A DNA stretch of 11,228 nucleotides from Candidatus Poseidoniaceae archaeon (GCA_029250385.1 JAQXFJ010000119.1:1-11228); one strand, 5' to 3'; shown: positions 1 through 7,767, counted from the stretch's first letter. The notes: generated by a model from the sequence alone, not told the origin. Program-made: numbers and translations.

Positions 1-417
1 ATGGGCCATTCTGCCGGTGGGCAACTAGCGCTACTAATTGCCGCCAAGGCAGAACGAAAGCCATGGTTGGCAATCGCACAAGCACCAATCACCGATCTAG
101 TGGGTGCAGACCACGCAAAATTATCAGATGATGGTGATGCCGTACGCAAATGGATTGGATGTGCACCTGAAGAGGATGAATCATTGTGGTCAAATCTAAA
201 TCCAGTTGATAATCCCCCCATAGCACCAGTACTGCTAATTCATGGAGAAGAAGATGATGAAGTCCCCATTGAACAATCCGAGACATACGCTAGGGTTATG
301 AACGCAAAAGGTAGTGATGTGCAAAAGGTATGGTTACCTGGTGACCACTATTCGATAATCGATGTGGCGAGTGATGATTGGTTGGTTATCGTCAACTCAA
401 TCTTAGACTGGTTATGA
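1..417 (+). CDS. alpha/beta hydrolase, kynurenine formamidase-like (5' truncated)
   Basis: This is the C-terminal part of an alpha/beta-hydrolase-fold enzyme. The window opens on the nucleophile elbow G-H-S-A-G-G (Ser4 of the visible part). The acid site follows in H-G-E-E-D-D-E-V-P (Asp85) and the catalytic His in P-G-D-H-Y-S-I-I-D (His116). The elbow normally lies around the middle of the protein, so the first base being an ATG is coincidence and the true start is upstream of the window. The compact GHSAGG...HGxxDxxVP...DH layout fits the esterase/peptidase-like group that includes bacterial and eukaryotic arylformamidases (N-formylkynurenine to kynurenine). The nearby aminomuconate-pathway genes make that role attractive, but it is inference; a generic esterase or peptidase is the alternative. 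The next gene starts 38 nt after the TGA. Confidence 0.8.
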   Translation: MGHSAGGQLALLIAAKAERKPWLAIAQAPITDLVGADHAKLSDDGDAVRKWIGCAPEEDESLWSNLNPVDNPPIAPVLLIHGEEDDEVPIEQSETYARVMNAKGSDVQKVWLPGDHYSIIDVASDDWLVIVNSILDWL

Positions 418-420
418 TGG

Positions 421-439
421 CATAATAATATGTCATATG
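421..439 (+). promoter_or_regulatory. candidate TATA-like element before the SDR gene
   Basis: An AT-rich tract (taataatat, about 423-431) is centred about 29 nt before the ATG at 456, and the start has no Shine-Dalgarno site. That fits an archaeal TATA box driving a leaderless mRNA. The tract lies in a 38-nt gap behind the hydrolase gene and could simply be AT-rich spacer. Confidence 0.3.
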
Positions 440-455
440 ACCTATTGGCTCAACT

Positions 456-1271
456 ATGGACCTACTTGGCAAGGATTATCCTTATTCGCGCAGTTCACTA
501 TCAGGCAAACACGCTTTGATTTTTGGAGCAAGTAAAGGAATAGGTGCTGCAACTGCTAGAATGATGGCTTGCGCTGGTGCTGATGTGACAATATGTGCAA
601 GAAATGAAGAATCATTGGATAATTTGACCAATGAATTGACCAGTCTTGGCAATGGACGGCACAATTTCAGAATCGTGGATTTAGAAGAGTTAGATAAATT
701 AGACCAAGTTGTTGCTGAAATACTGGAAAATTTAGGGCCTGTTCACATATTAATCAATAATTCAGGTGGCCCTCCTGGGGGACCATTATTGGAAAATTCA
801 GTAGAGGATTTCTATGCCCCATTTACTAGACATTTACACGCCTCTCACAAAATAACAAAACAATTAGCACCAGTTATGGAACAACAAGGATATGGCCGCA
901 TAATTCAAATAATTTCGACTTCGGTGAAAGAACCAATACCAAATATTGGCTTATCTAACACACTGCGAGGGGCTATGGCTAGCTGGGCAAAATCACTCTC
1001 AAGGGAACTAGCACCTTGTATTACAATTAACAATGTTCTTCCCGGATTTACCGCAACTGAAAGACTAGATAACCTAGCTAATAGCATCAACGAAAGAACT
1101 GGTAAATCTCATCAAGAAATTCACGATGGATGGATGTCACAAGTCCCTATTGAAAGATTAGTTGACCCACTTGAAACCGCTTCAGCAATAACATTCCTTG
1201 CTATGCCAGCCTCAGGTGCAATCCGCGGCGTGTCTTTAGCAGTCGATGGTGGTCGTCTTAGAGGGATTTGA
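456..1271 (+). CDS. SDR-family oxidoreductase-like protein lacking the catalytic Tyr/Lys
   Basis: This 271-residue protein has the classical short-chain dehydrogenase/reductase fold. The dinucleotide-binding motif G-A-S-K-G-I-G is at residues 24-30, N-N-S-G-G at 101-105 (the NNAG position), the active-site Ser at about 154, N-N-V-L-P-G at 192-197 and a C-terminal V-D-G-G. The usual Y-x-x-x-K, expected 13 residues after the Ser, is instead S-N-T-L-R (Ser167, Arg171), so both the catalytic Tyr and Lys are absent. An LSNxLR signature of this kind recurs in a distinct SDR subgroup usually labelled 3-oxoacyl-ACP reductase. It may keep NAD(P) binding but use different chemistry, or be a non-redox isomerase, lyase or binding protein. 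It follows the formamidase-like gene by 38 nt and ends directly against the opposite-strand nuclease gene. Fold assignment is firm; the reaction is unknown. Confidence 0.88.
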   Translation: MDLLGKDYPYSRSSLSGKHALIFGASKGIGAATARMMACAGADVTICARNEESLDNLTNELTSLGNGRHNFRIVDLEELDKLDQVVAEILENLGPVHILINNSGGPPGGPLLENSVEDFYAPFTRHLHASHKITKQLAPVMEQQGYGRIIQIISTSVKEPIPNIGLSNTLRGAMASWAKSLSRELAPCITINNVLPGFTATERLDNLANSINERTGKSHQEIHDGWMSQVPIERLVDPLETASAITFLAMPASGAIRGVSLAVDGGRLRGI

Positions 1272-2237
1272 TTACCGATACAAATCAAACCAAACTGGGT
1301 AGTGATCAGATAAATCGGTCGAGTTAAACGAGTTATCTATCCCCCAAGAACCCACTAAACGGCCATTTAATTCATCTAAAGTGACAATGCGGTCGTAAGC
1401 ACAATCAGTTGATGAGACAGTAGTATCTGCAAGATCATGAACCAGCCAATTATATTGTGGCAACCGCATTGGAGATTCCCATAATTCTTGGGAATTAGCA
1501 TAGCTACAATCAGCATTAAAGTCGCCCAGTATAATCAAATCGGTTTCCTCAGTATTATTCTCCCGATAACTCTCTACGACAGTGTGTAAGGCATTGATTT
1601 CCTCCATAGCCAAAGCAGGTTTAGTGTGAATAGAGAATATCGTGAAATCAAAACCTGAACTATTACCGCTTTCGTTTAGTAACTCGAAGGATGCTAAATA
1701 GGGTTCACGTTGAAACAAATCCTCACTAGAATCATTGTACAGTGTCCCATTACCTAATTCTCTAAACACAGAGGTGTTGTAATAGTAAACATATTGTTCT
1801 TGGGCAGATGAAGAGGCTTCAATACCGCTTCTTGGACTAAGTGACATATTCCAAGTATCTCCTGATTGGTTATTTATTTCATCAAGAAATTCATACGGCA
1901 CAGTTTGGTCAATATCCTTTATTTCCTGTACAGCAACCATATCATATTGAAGTACAATGTCGACTAATTGGCTAACTACGTCAGGTTTACCCATTTTTGT
2001 CTTACCAAACACCTGTATGTTAAACGTAGCAATTCGTGCAACTTCGGAACGGTTCAACTCTGGAATTTCTCTTCCTTCAGCCCCTTCTTCAGACTCCTCT
2101 TCTTCAGGTTCTATATAGACAAAAACGGTATTGTCATCCTTGTGTATCACTAAATGAATGGTCATCGGCGCGAGAATGAGAATTGCCACTAGGCTTAGCG
2201 CCTGAAGATAGCCATCAAGAGAACCCATCTTTAGCAC
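1272..2237 (-). CDS. membrane-anchored DNase I-type endonuclease
   Basis: This is an endonuclease/exonuclease/phosphatase-fold protein of 321 residues from GTG at 2237, or 318 from ATG at 2228. A hydrophobic segment at about residues 11-33 looks like an uncleaved signal anchor, followed by a very acidic linker (about 43-60). The catalytic domain shows T-F-N-I (Asn73), V-Q-E-I (Glu105), R-E-P-Y (about 178), I-H-T (His204), G-D-F-N-A-D-C-S-Y (Asp239, Asn241), C-A-Y-D-R-I-V and S-D-H-Y-P-V (Asp311, His312). The DFNADCSY and DCAYDRIV pair, with Cys244 and Cys279 where secreted DNase I has its structural disulfide, marks true DNase I relatives rather than ExoIII or phosphatases. Likely role: metal-dependent cleavage of DNA outside the membrane, for nutrient recovery or defence. 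The gene converges on the SDR gene with no gap and diverges from the TPR gene. Confidence 0.9.
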   Translation of the reverse strand: MLKMGSLDGYLQALSLVAILILAPMTIHLVIHKDDNTVFVYIEPEEEESEEGAEGREIPELNRSEVARIATFNIQVFGKTKMGKPDVVSQLVDIVLQYDMVAVQEIKDIDQTVPYEFLDEINNQSGDTWNMSLSPRSGIEASSSAQEQYVYYYNTSVFRELGNGTLYNDSSEDLFQREPYLASFELLNESGNSSGFDFTIFSIHTKPALAMEEINALHTVVESYRENNTEETDLIILGDFNADCSYANSQELWESPMRLPQYNWLVHDLADTTVSSTDCAYDRIVTLDELNGRLVGSWGIDNSFNSTDLSDHYPVWFDLYR

Positions 2238-2314
2238 GCTTAGTGATTGTTGTTATCAAGATTATTGCTAAATCAGTTGGAATAGGTTATTCATGCTAGG
2301 GTATTGGCGCAGTC
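2238..2314. promoter_or_regulatory. divergent intergenic region between nuclease and TPR genes
   Basis: This 77-nt gap must hold the start signals for both divergent genes. On the minus strand an AT-rich tract at 2261-2270 (TAGCAATAAT) sits about 27 nt before the GTG at 2237, the distance expected of a TATA box for a leaderless archaeal mRNA. On the plus strand AATAGGTTAT at 2281-2290 is about 29 nt before the ATG at 2315. Neither start has a clear Shine-Dalgarno site. The elements are weak and inferred mainly from position. Confidence 0.3.
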
Positions 2315-3148
2315 ATGAACGGCGAGGTTAGTGCCCAACAAGCAAAGAAAATAGTCTCAATGCTTACTGATGGGAGAGCGATTGAGAACGTCAATGCACC
2401 GCTGGCTTTGCGTCTAATACCGTTAGCAGAAGAGTTAGGAGACCTAGAACTCATTGAACGCCTGCTTGACCACGCAGAGAAAGTATCAGCAGATGAGTTA
2501 GAATCCGGATGGGTTGCATTTGAACAACTGAAGATTGTTGATTCGAACCAAGAAAAATTTGTTGAACTGGCCGCTAGTTCAGAGAAAATAGAAAACGGTG
2601 AATCACTAGCTGCTGCGGTATTACACCACATCGGATTGATGTGCTTAAGTCATGAAAATTATGATGATTGTAAAGTGTTCATCACACGCTCAATGCGAAT
2701 TAGAGAAAAATCATCTGATAACTCTGGATTGGTGTATAGTTTAGCGGTATTAGAGGCCTGTGATAAGCGGCAAAACAATCTTGATTCCGCATTAGTTCAC
2801 GGCACGAGAAGACTTGAATTACTAACCAACTCAGATGATATTGAAGGTCAAATGGAAGCACTATCCGATTTGGCACACACTCAGGCATCATTAGGGACAT
2901 TCGATGCAGCAATTGATCTCTACACACAATCATTAGAATTATCTAATGACCTAGAAGATGTATCAGGACAATTTGTCGCTAGATGGGGCTTGGCAGACCT
3001 ATGTGAGATACAAAGTGACTATAAAGCCGCGATGATTCATCTGTCTGATTGTTTGCATTCATTCATTGCTTTTGGAATCCAACCCCCGGTACAAATCCGT
3101 GAGAGACTAGAAGCCCTAACAAATTTAGAGAATCCAGAATCGAATTAA
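2315..3148 (+). CDS. tetratricopeptide-repeat protein, function unknown
   Basis: This 277-residue soluble protein is made almost entirely of helical repeats. At least four TPR-like units spaced about 40 residues apart can be seen at roughly residues 97-130, 138-170, 178-211 (with A-L-S-D-L-A and F-D-A-A-I-D-L-Y-T-Q-S-L) and 218-251 (G-L-A-D-L-C, Y-K-A-A-M). The N-terminal third is also helical and acidic but its repeats are less regular. There is no signal peptide, membrane segment or catalytic domain. TPR proteins of this kind are protein-protein scaffolds; the partner is not apparent. It diverges from the nuclease gene and ends 55 nt before the LLM monooxygenase gene, so it could be co-transcribed with it, although nothing ties it to the catabolic pathway. 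Confidence 0.8.
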   Translation: MNGEVSAQQAKKIVSMLTDGRAIENVNAPLALRLIPLAEELGDLELIERLLDHAEKVSADELESGWVAFEQLKIVDSNQEKFVELAASSEKIENGESLAAAVLHHIGLMCLSHENYDDCKVFITRSMRIREKSSDNSGLVYSLAVLEACDKRQNNLDSALVHGTRRLELLTNSDDIEGQMEALSDLAHTQASLGTFDAAIDLYTQSLELSNDLEDVSGQFVARWGLADLCEIQSDYKAAMIHLSDCLHSFIAFGIQPPVQIRERLEALTNLENPESN

Positions 3149-3203
3149 CTGACTGCCACATCGATTATGTCCTAAGAGTGTTTGGGATGACCAGTGGCAA
3201 GTC

Positions 3204-4451
3204 ATGAAGCATGACATTTTCTTCTCAATCAGCCAAACTCCTGGCGTCGACGGTAAGACTCCGTCTGAAAAAATCATGTTTGCGAACTATTTCCAACAAC
3301 TAAAACATGCTGATAGTTTAGGATTCGAAGTTGGTTGGATTGCTCAGGCTCATCTTTCAACCGAAACTCAGAAGATGAATTCAAGCCCTGTAGTGCCTCA
3401 TTGGCAAGGTGAAGTTGGATTATGTACAGATTTCCCACAATTAGCCATGGAGAGCTTCCGGCAAACGGAAAATATCGACATTGGCTCAGCGGTAGTAAGT
3501 ATTCTAGCCAGCGGAGGACCAATTGCTCAGGCAGAAAGAATTGCCAATACTGTCCAACTTTTGTCAATGCTTGATGAGAAACGGAAACTGCATGTTGGAT
3601 TTAGCGCAGGCAGATTTGAATTTATGGCTAGACCTTACGGCATAACTCCACGAAACTCTTGGGAAAAGTGTGCATGGAAAAGTCTTCGAGGACAGATCTT
3701 CATGGAAGCAAGCGAGATATTCCTCAGGCTCCTGCGTGGTGACATAATCAGTAGCGAAGATGTTCGAAAGACTGTTCTTACTAGAGACAATTTCCGTAAT
3801 GATGAAGATTGGTCTGCTGTTCAAGCAGCATACTTAGCTGATTCTGGTGAAGATGAAGCGAATGAAATCGCAATCCCAAACAGGTACCAATTTGAAGAAA
3901 TTTCAATTATCCCCAAGGCTTGGAATCGAGACCAGTTATCGCTTATCGCAGGCACCCACGATGCAAAAACTCAACAATTTGTCAACACTTTTTTGCCAGT
4001 CAAGGTGTTTAATCTATCAATCACCTCACCGGCTATCATCGATTCCACCCATGAAAGAATGACAGCATGTTTCCATGAAACTGGTGGTAAGTGGCAAAGG
4101 AGTTACATGCCACGAACGAGTTTTGTATTTCTCAACGATGAAGATGGATTAACTGGAGAGGAACAGAGTCATGCTGCTAAACAAGAAGCAGAAAGCGCAC
4201 TACAAGCATATTGGAATGCGCTTGAAGGAACTATCGACCCAGAAAAAGTTAGCAAAGCAGCAAATAATGCACTTATTGGAAGCGTATCTGAAGTGGCTCA
4301 ACAAATCGTTGAGAGATTCCATCCTGAAGACACCATAATGGCGTGGTTCGATTTCTTTAATCATGATTCTGACCGAGTTTGCCGTAATATGTCAGCGTAT
4401 ATGGCAAAGGTAGTACCGATGGTCAACACTATGTTGGAGGCAGAAAAATGA
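3204..4451 (+). CDS. luciferase-like (LLM class) flavin-dependent monooxygenase
   Basis: This 415-residue protein has the bacterial-luciferase TIM-barrel fold. The N-terminal strand F-F-S-I-S-Q-T is followed by a helix with H-A-D-S-L-G-F and G-W-I-A-Q-A-H. The segments I-D-I-G-S-A-V-V (91-98), G-P-I-A-Q-A-E-R-I-A-N-T-V-Q-L-L-S (105-121) and L-H-V-G-F-S-A-G-R-F-E-F (129-140) are the family's core motifs. Members use reduced FMN (or F420) with O2 to oxidise small molecules; several open N-heterocycles or cleave C-N bonds. The ATG at 3204 has no Shine-Dalgarno site. The gene overlaps the next by 4 nt (ATGA), so the two products are translationally coupled and probably act in one pathway, with the dehydrogenase two genes on. 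The substrate is not evident; no reductase partner gene is visible in the window. Confidence 0.87.
   Translation: MKHDIFFSISQTPGVDGKTPSEKIMFANYFQQLKHADSLGFEVGWIAQAHLSTETQKMNSSPVVPHWQGEVGLCTDFPQLAMESFRQTENIDIGSAVVSILASGGPIAQAERIANTVQLLSMLDEKRKLHVGFSAGRFEFMARPYGITPRNSWEKCAWKSLRGQIFMEASEIFLRLLRGDIISSEDVRKTVLTRDNFRNDEDWSAVQAAYLADSGEDEANEIAIPNRYQFEEISIIPKAWNRDQLSLIAGTHDAKTQQFVNTFLPVKVFNLSITSPAIIDSTHERMTACFHETGGKWQRSYMPRTSFVFLNDEDGLTGEEQSHAAKQEAESALQAYWNALEGTIDPEKVSKAANNALIGSVSEVAQQIVERFHPEDTIMAWFDFFNHDSDRVCRNMSAYMAKVVPMVNTMLEAEK
4436..4440 (+). promoter_or_regulatory. Shine-Dalgarno site of the asparaginase-like gene
   Basis: GGAGG lies 7 nt before the ATG at 4448, inside the end of the upstream monooxygenase gene. 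It supports the ATG at 4448 and coupling through the ATGA overlap. Confidence 0.8.
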
Positions 4452-5560
4452 GCGAGGAACATATGCCCTCAGCAGTAAAAGACGGCAGGCCTGGCAGCTC
4501 GATGTACCCTGAATCATCCCTCGGTGAGAACATCAAAGGAATTCCTACTGGCCGTGAAGTGGATTGGGAACCACTGGTTGATTATCGAAGAAATGGAGTT
4601 TCTGAGACGACTATCCACGGTGCAGTTGCCTGGGCACATGGTGATGAGGTAATACACTCATTTGGCGGTAACGTCCTATGTTACGGCAGGTCGATGATGA
4701 AACCATTCATGCTCAAAGCATTCACCAAAGAGTTAGAAGATGTCAGTTGGGAACAAAAAGCAATTTCAGTAGCCTCACACAATGGCGATACAGAACACGT
4801 TGCTGCCGCTCAATCTTTGCTTTATGAGGAAGAATGGCCATTGATGTTAACTCCTCTAGATGTCCCACTTATTCAATTTGGCAGACAAGTAAGAAGACCA
4901 CGAAGGTGGTTTCATACTTGCTCAGGCGAACATGCTGCAATCCTTCACGGTTGTCGCAAGAAGGGGTGGAATCGTGCTGGGTATACCCTACCAAATCACG
5001 AGGTTTTCTCGGCATATATGGAACAAATTCGAACTTATTTAGGCCCAGATTGGAAACCGCTTAGATATGCTAAGGATGGTTGTGGACTGCCAACTGTCTC
5101 CAATACTGTTTCAGAGTTGGCACAGATTTATGCTGGTTTAGTACGGGACAAAGATGACGATTGGATATGGGAAGCAATGGTTAGACACCCAGACTTAGTA
5201 GGTGGATTCAACAGATTAGATTCTACTATTCTAAAAGCAGGTGAAGGTCGAGTAATTGCTAAAGAAGGGGCTGATGGGCTGCTTGGCCTAGCAATAGAAC
5301 ATCCAGATTACCCCAAAGGTTTGGGAGTGGTTGTTAAAATCGCTCACGGTTGGAATTCTCAAGCAACATGGTATATTGCTCGAGCCATTCTTGGAGTGCT
5401 AGGAATTGAACTGCGCAACCCTTACCCTTTACACAGACAAAAAGCGTTTATTGTGCCGGGCATTGTACCGGATATATATCACGAAAAACTTCAATCAATC
5501 GATACTTGGGACGAGTGGGATCCTGATCAAGACCGCTGGACATATGATATTGAGGGGTAA
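4448..5560 (+). CDS. asparaginase II (Rhizobium-type) family amidohydrolase with altered metal site
   Basis: This 370-residue member of the L-asparaginase II family (PF06089 type, with a serine beta-lactamase-like core) shows S-M-M-K (Ser82, Lys85), A-S-H-N-G (Ser110), C-S-G-E-H (Cys158-His162), K-D-G-C-G-L-P (Asp210, Cys212) and A-K-E-G-A (Lys272). In the characterised Rhizobium etli enzyme the SxxK serine and lysine are catalytic, and zinc is held by two Cys and the Lys of a CSGKH motif. Here that Lys is Glu161, an uncommon change. An N-terminal extension of about 30 residues precedes the core. The gene overlaps the monooxygenase by 4 nt and is followed after 2 nt by the aldehyde dehydrogenase, so it probably hydrolyses an amide made in the pathway rather than free asparagine. 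That role is inference; ordinary asparaginase activity is not excluded. Confidence 0.85.
   Translation: MSEEHMPSAVKDGRPGSSMYPESSLGENIKGIPTGREVDWEPLVDYRRNGVSETTIHGAVAWAHGDEVIHSFGGNVLCYGRSMMKPFMLKAFTKELEDVSWEQKAISVASHNGDTEHVAAAQSLLYEEEWPLMLTPLDVPLIQFGRQVRRPRRWFHTCSGEHAAILHGCRKKGWNRAGYTLPNHEVFSAYMEQIRTYLGPDWKPLRYAKDGCGLPTVSNTVSELAQIYAGLVRDKDDDWIWEAMVRHPDLVGGFNRLDSTILKAGEGRVIAKEGADGLLGLAIEHPDYPKGLGVVVKIAHGWNSQATWYIARAILGVLGIELRNPYPLHRQKAFIVPGIVPDIYHEKLQSIDTWDEWDPDQDRWTYDIEG
5552..5557 (+). promoter_or_regulatory. Shine-Dalgarno site deciding the TTG start of the aldehyde dehydrogenase
   Basis: GAGGGG straddles the end of the upstream gene. Its GAGG core (5552-5555) is 7 nt before TTG at 5563, the same spacing as the other coupled genes. 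The TTG start puts the family's N-terminal Y-I-D-G-E-F in place. Confidence 0.7.
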
Positions 5561-5562
5561 AT

Positions 5563-7005
5563 TTGGACATTTACAACTACATCGATGGGGAGTTTACTTT
5601 GCCTATCAGTGGCAATATGCTTGATAATCTAAACCCTGCTACTGGACAAATAATCGCTCGAATTCCCGATTCAAATAATGATGATGTCGCAACGGCGGCA
5701 GAAGCAGCTAAACTTGCGTTACCTAGTTGGCGTGGACTTACCAAAGGTGAGCGAATAAATTGGCTTAACAAAATTGCTCAAGCCTTGGAAGAGAGGTCTG
5801 AGGATATTGCTAAAACTGAAAGCATGGATACTGGGAAACCAATTGCTTTGGCCAGAAGAGTAGACGCAGCACGTAGCATTAGTAATTTCAGATTCTTTGC
5901 AAAGCATGCTGAACAGTTAACTGAAAATAAGTTCACCATGGCTGATGCAACAAATTATGTAATACGCAAGCCGGTCGGAGTGGTCGGATTGATAACTCCC
6001 TGGAATTTACCACTATATCTCCTCTCATGGAAAGTCGCACCTGCATTAGTCATGGGTAATACCATAGTCGCCAAGCCAAGTGAAATGACTCCAATGACTG
6101 CTAATCTTTTAGCCAAAACTCTTGATGACCTCGACTTCCCAAAAGGAGTAGTAAATATCGTCCACGGCCTAGGCCCAAGCACGGGTCAAGCGATCCTAGA
6201 ACATCCTGAAATAAGTGCTATATCGTTTACTGGCGGTACTGAAACCGGTAAGATTGTTGCTAAAACTGCTGGCCCAATGTTCAAAAAATTATCACTAGAG
6301 TTAGGTGGAAAGAATGCGACAATTATCCTCGATGATGCAGACCTAGAAACTGCGGCCACTGGGGCTGCAAAGGCGGCATTTACTAATTCAGGTCAAGTGT
6401 GTTTGTGTGGTTCACGTGTACTCATTGATGCTAAAATTTACGATGCTTTTGTTCCTAAATTTATTGACGCTGTTGCTGCAATGAAGGTTGGTAACCCAGA
6501 TGATGAGTCAACTGACATCGGGTCAGTCATCTCACAACAACACATGGAAAAAGTTCTCTCATACATAGAATTAGCCAAGCAGGAAGGGGGAACTATTGCG
6601 CATGGCGGCCAAAGAATTATTCCAAACCACGCCAGTCTTCAAAACGGTTCATTCATTAGTCCAACTGTGATTGAAAACCTATCCATAAGTTCTAGATGCG
6701 CAACAGAAGAAATATTTGGACCAGTGGTTACTTTGCATAAATTTGATTCTGATTTAGCAGCGATTGAGATGACTAACAGCACTCAGTACGGACTAGCTGG
6801 TTCCATTTGGACTAGCGATACGGCTAGAGGAAAGCAATTGGCTAAGCAAATTGACAGCGGTATATTATGGGTAAATACATGGCTTCATCGAGACCTTCGA
6901 ACCCCTTTTGGAGGGGTTAAAAATTCGGGAGTTGGTCGGGAGGGTGGCGATTGGTCATTGAATTTCTTTTCTGAATTGAGCAACATATGTGTAAAAGATG
7001 ATTGA
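5563..7005 (+). CDS. amnC: 2-aminomuconic 6-semialdehyde dehydrogenase (ALDH8A1/AmnC type)
   Basis: This 480-residue, full-length NAD-dependent aldehyde dehydrogenase has Asn148 (P-W-N-L-P), Lys171 (A-K-P-S-E), the general base Glu246 (L-E-L-G-G-K) and the nucleophile Cys280 (G-Q-V-C). It resembles human ALDH8A1 and bacterial 2-amino/2-hydroxymuconic semialdehyde dehydrogenases: N-F-R-F-F-A at 108-113, T-P-W-N-L-P-L-Y-L-L-S-W-K at 145-157, V-C-L-C-G-S-R near the cysteine, and W-L-H-R-D-L-R-T-P-F-G-G at 440-451. Arg98 and Arg443 sit where the Pseudomonas aminomuconate-semialdehyde dehydrogenase has its two substrate-binding arginines. The predicted reaction is 2-aminomuconic 6-semialdehyde to 2-aminomuconate, cytosolic. 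The homologous 2-hydroxymuconic semialdehyde is the main alternative substrate; the dioxygenase and Rid genes downstream favour the amino compound. The start is TTG. The next gene begins 36 nt later. Confidence 0.92.
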   Translation: MDIYNYIDGEFTLPISGNMLDNLNPATGQIIARIPDSNNDDVATAAEAAKLALPSWRGLTKGERINWLNKIAQALEERSEDIAKTESMDTGKPIALARRVDAARSISNFRFFAKHAEQLTENKFTMADATNYVIRKPVGVVGLITPWNLPLYLLSWKVAPALVMGNTIVAKPSEMTPMTANLLAKTLDDLDFPKGVVNIVHGLGPSTGQAILEHPEISAISFTGGTETGKIVAKTAGPMFKKLSLELGGKNATIILDDADLETAATGAAKAAFTNSGQVCLCGSRVLIDAKIYDAFVPKFIDAVAAMKVGNPDDESTDIGSVISQQHMEKVLSYIELAKQEGGTIAHGGQRIIPNHASLQNGSFISPTVIENLSISSRCATEEIFGPVVTLHKFDSDLAAIEMTNSTQYGLAGSIWTSDTARGKQLAKQIDSGILWVNTWLHRDLRTPFGGVKNSGVGREGGDWSLNFFSELSNICVKDD

Positions 7006-7041
7006 ACACATCTTCAAAAGTAGAACCCAACATCTTATGCT

Positions 7042-7767
7042 ATGTCCGGAGCAGATAATCTACCATTATTTGTGTTACCAATGGTGCTACTGCCCGGAGA
7101 AATACAAAGTCTACGAATATTTGAGCCTAGGTACCGACAAATGCTTGATGACTGCTTGCTTGACGACAGACCGTTTGGCATGGTAATGACTGATCCTATG
7201 GCAATTCACAATGGATGGAATGGACCAAGAATGTTTGGCTGCGAGGCAGAAATAATCAGTCATGAAACAAAAGGCAGTAATCACTTTATTGAGTTTGTTG
7301 GACGAAGAAGATTTCAAATTAACAAGGTGCATGAACCTGTTCTACCGCCTTTCGAAGATGAATCTATGATAGATTTAATTCCAGAAGCTGGAATATTACC
7401 TGACCTAGAAACCATACTTGCCAGAGTACCAGAGAACAGCGAGCATTCGAAACTGTACCTATCTGCTGAGGTAACCTATCTTCCAGACGAAGATGAATTA
7501 ACCACATTTCAGCAGACTGAGCTAAAAAGTACCCTGAATGGTATCTTAAGTAAAATCGGTGGCATCCTACAAATCGACAAAGACACTCTTGACGATTGGA
7601 TCGAAGATCGCACTGAAATGGTTATCGATGATTCCTCCACCTCGATGTTTGCCGTGGCTGCTTTAACAATCAGTGACCCCGAATATAAGTATCAATTATT
7701 GTCTTGTGCAGACTCAAAAGAGGTTTTTTTACAATTAACCCGATTTTTGGCCGAAATGGATGTTTGA
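7042..7767 (+). CDS. stand-alone LON substrate-binding-domain protein
   Basis: This 241-residue protein begins with the characteristic start of the Lon N-terminal (LAN) domain: L-P-L-F-V-L-P-M-V-L-L-P-G-E at about residues 7-20, then R-I-F-E-P-R-Y-R-Q-M-L and G-M-V-M. A helical second half contains S-A-E-V-T-Y-L and an acidic stretch. There is no AAA+ ATPase and no Ser-Lys protease domain, so it is not a Lon protease. Such isolated LON-domain proteins are widespread in prokaryotes and are presumed to bind misfolded or degron-bearing proteins; their function is poorly defined. It follows the aldehyde dehydrogenase by 36 nt without a strong Shine-Dalgarno site and may be on a separate transcript. 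A link to the pathway is not evident. Confidence 0.85.
   Translation: MSGADNLPLFVLPMVLLPGEIQSLRIFEPRYRQMLDDCLLDDRPFGMVMTDPMAIHNGWNGPRMFGCEAEIISHETKGSNHFIEFVGRRRFQINKVHEPVLPPFEDESMIDLIPEAGILPDLETILARVPENSEHSKLYLSAEVTYLPDEDELTTFQQTELKSTLNGILSKIGGILQIDKDTLDDWIEDRTEMVIDDSSTSMFAVAALTISDPEYKYQLLSCADSKEVFLQLTRFLAEMDV

Noticed and set aside
1..417. ATG at base 1 as a true gene start
   Set aside because: The nucleophile elbow begins at residue 2, which would leave out the first half of the alpha/beta-hydrolase fold; the gene must begin before the window.
7042..7767. Lon protease call for the LON-domain gene
   Set aside because: Only the substrate-binding domain is present; the ATPase and Ser-Lys protease domains are absent and the gene is a complete 241 codons.
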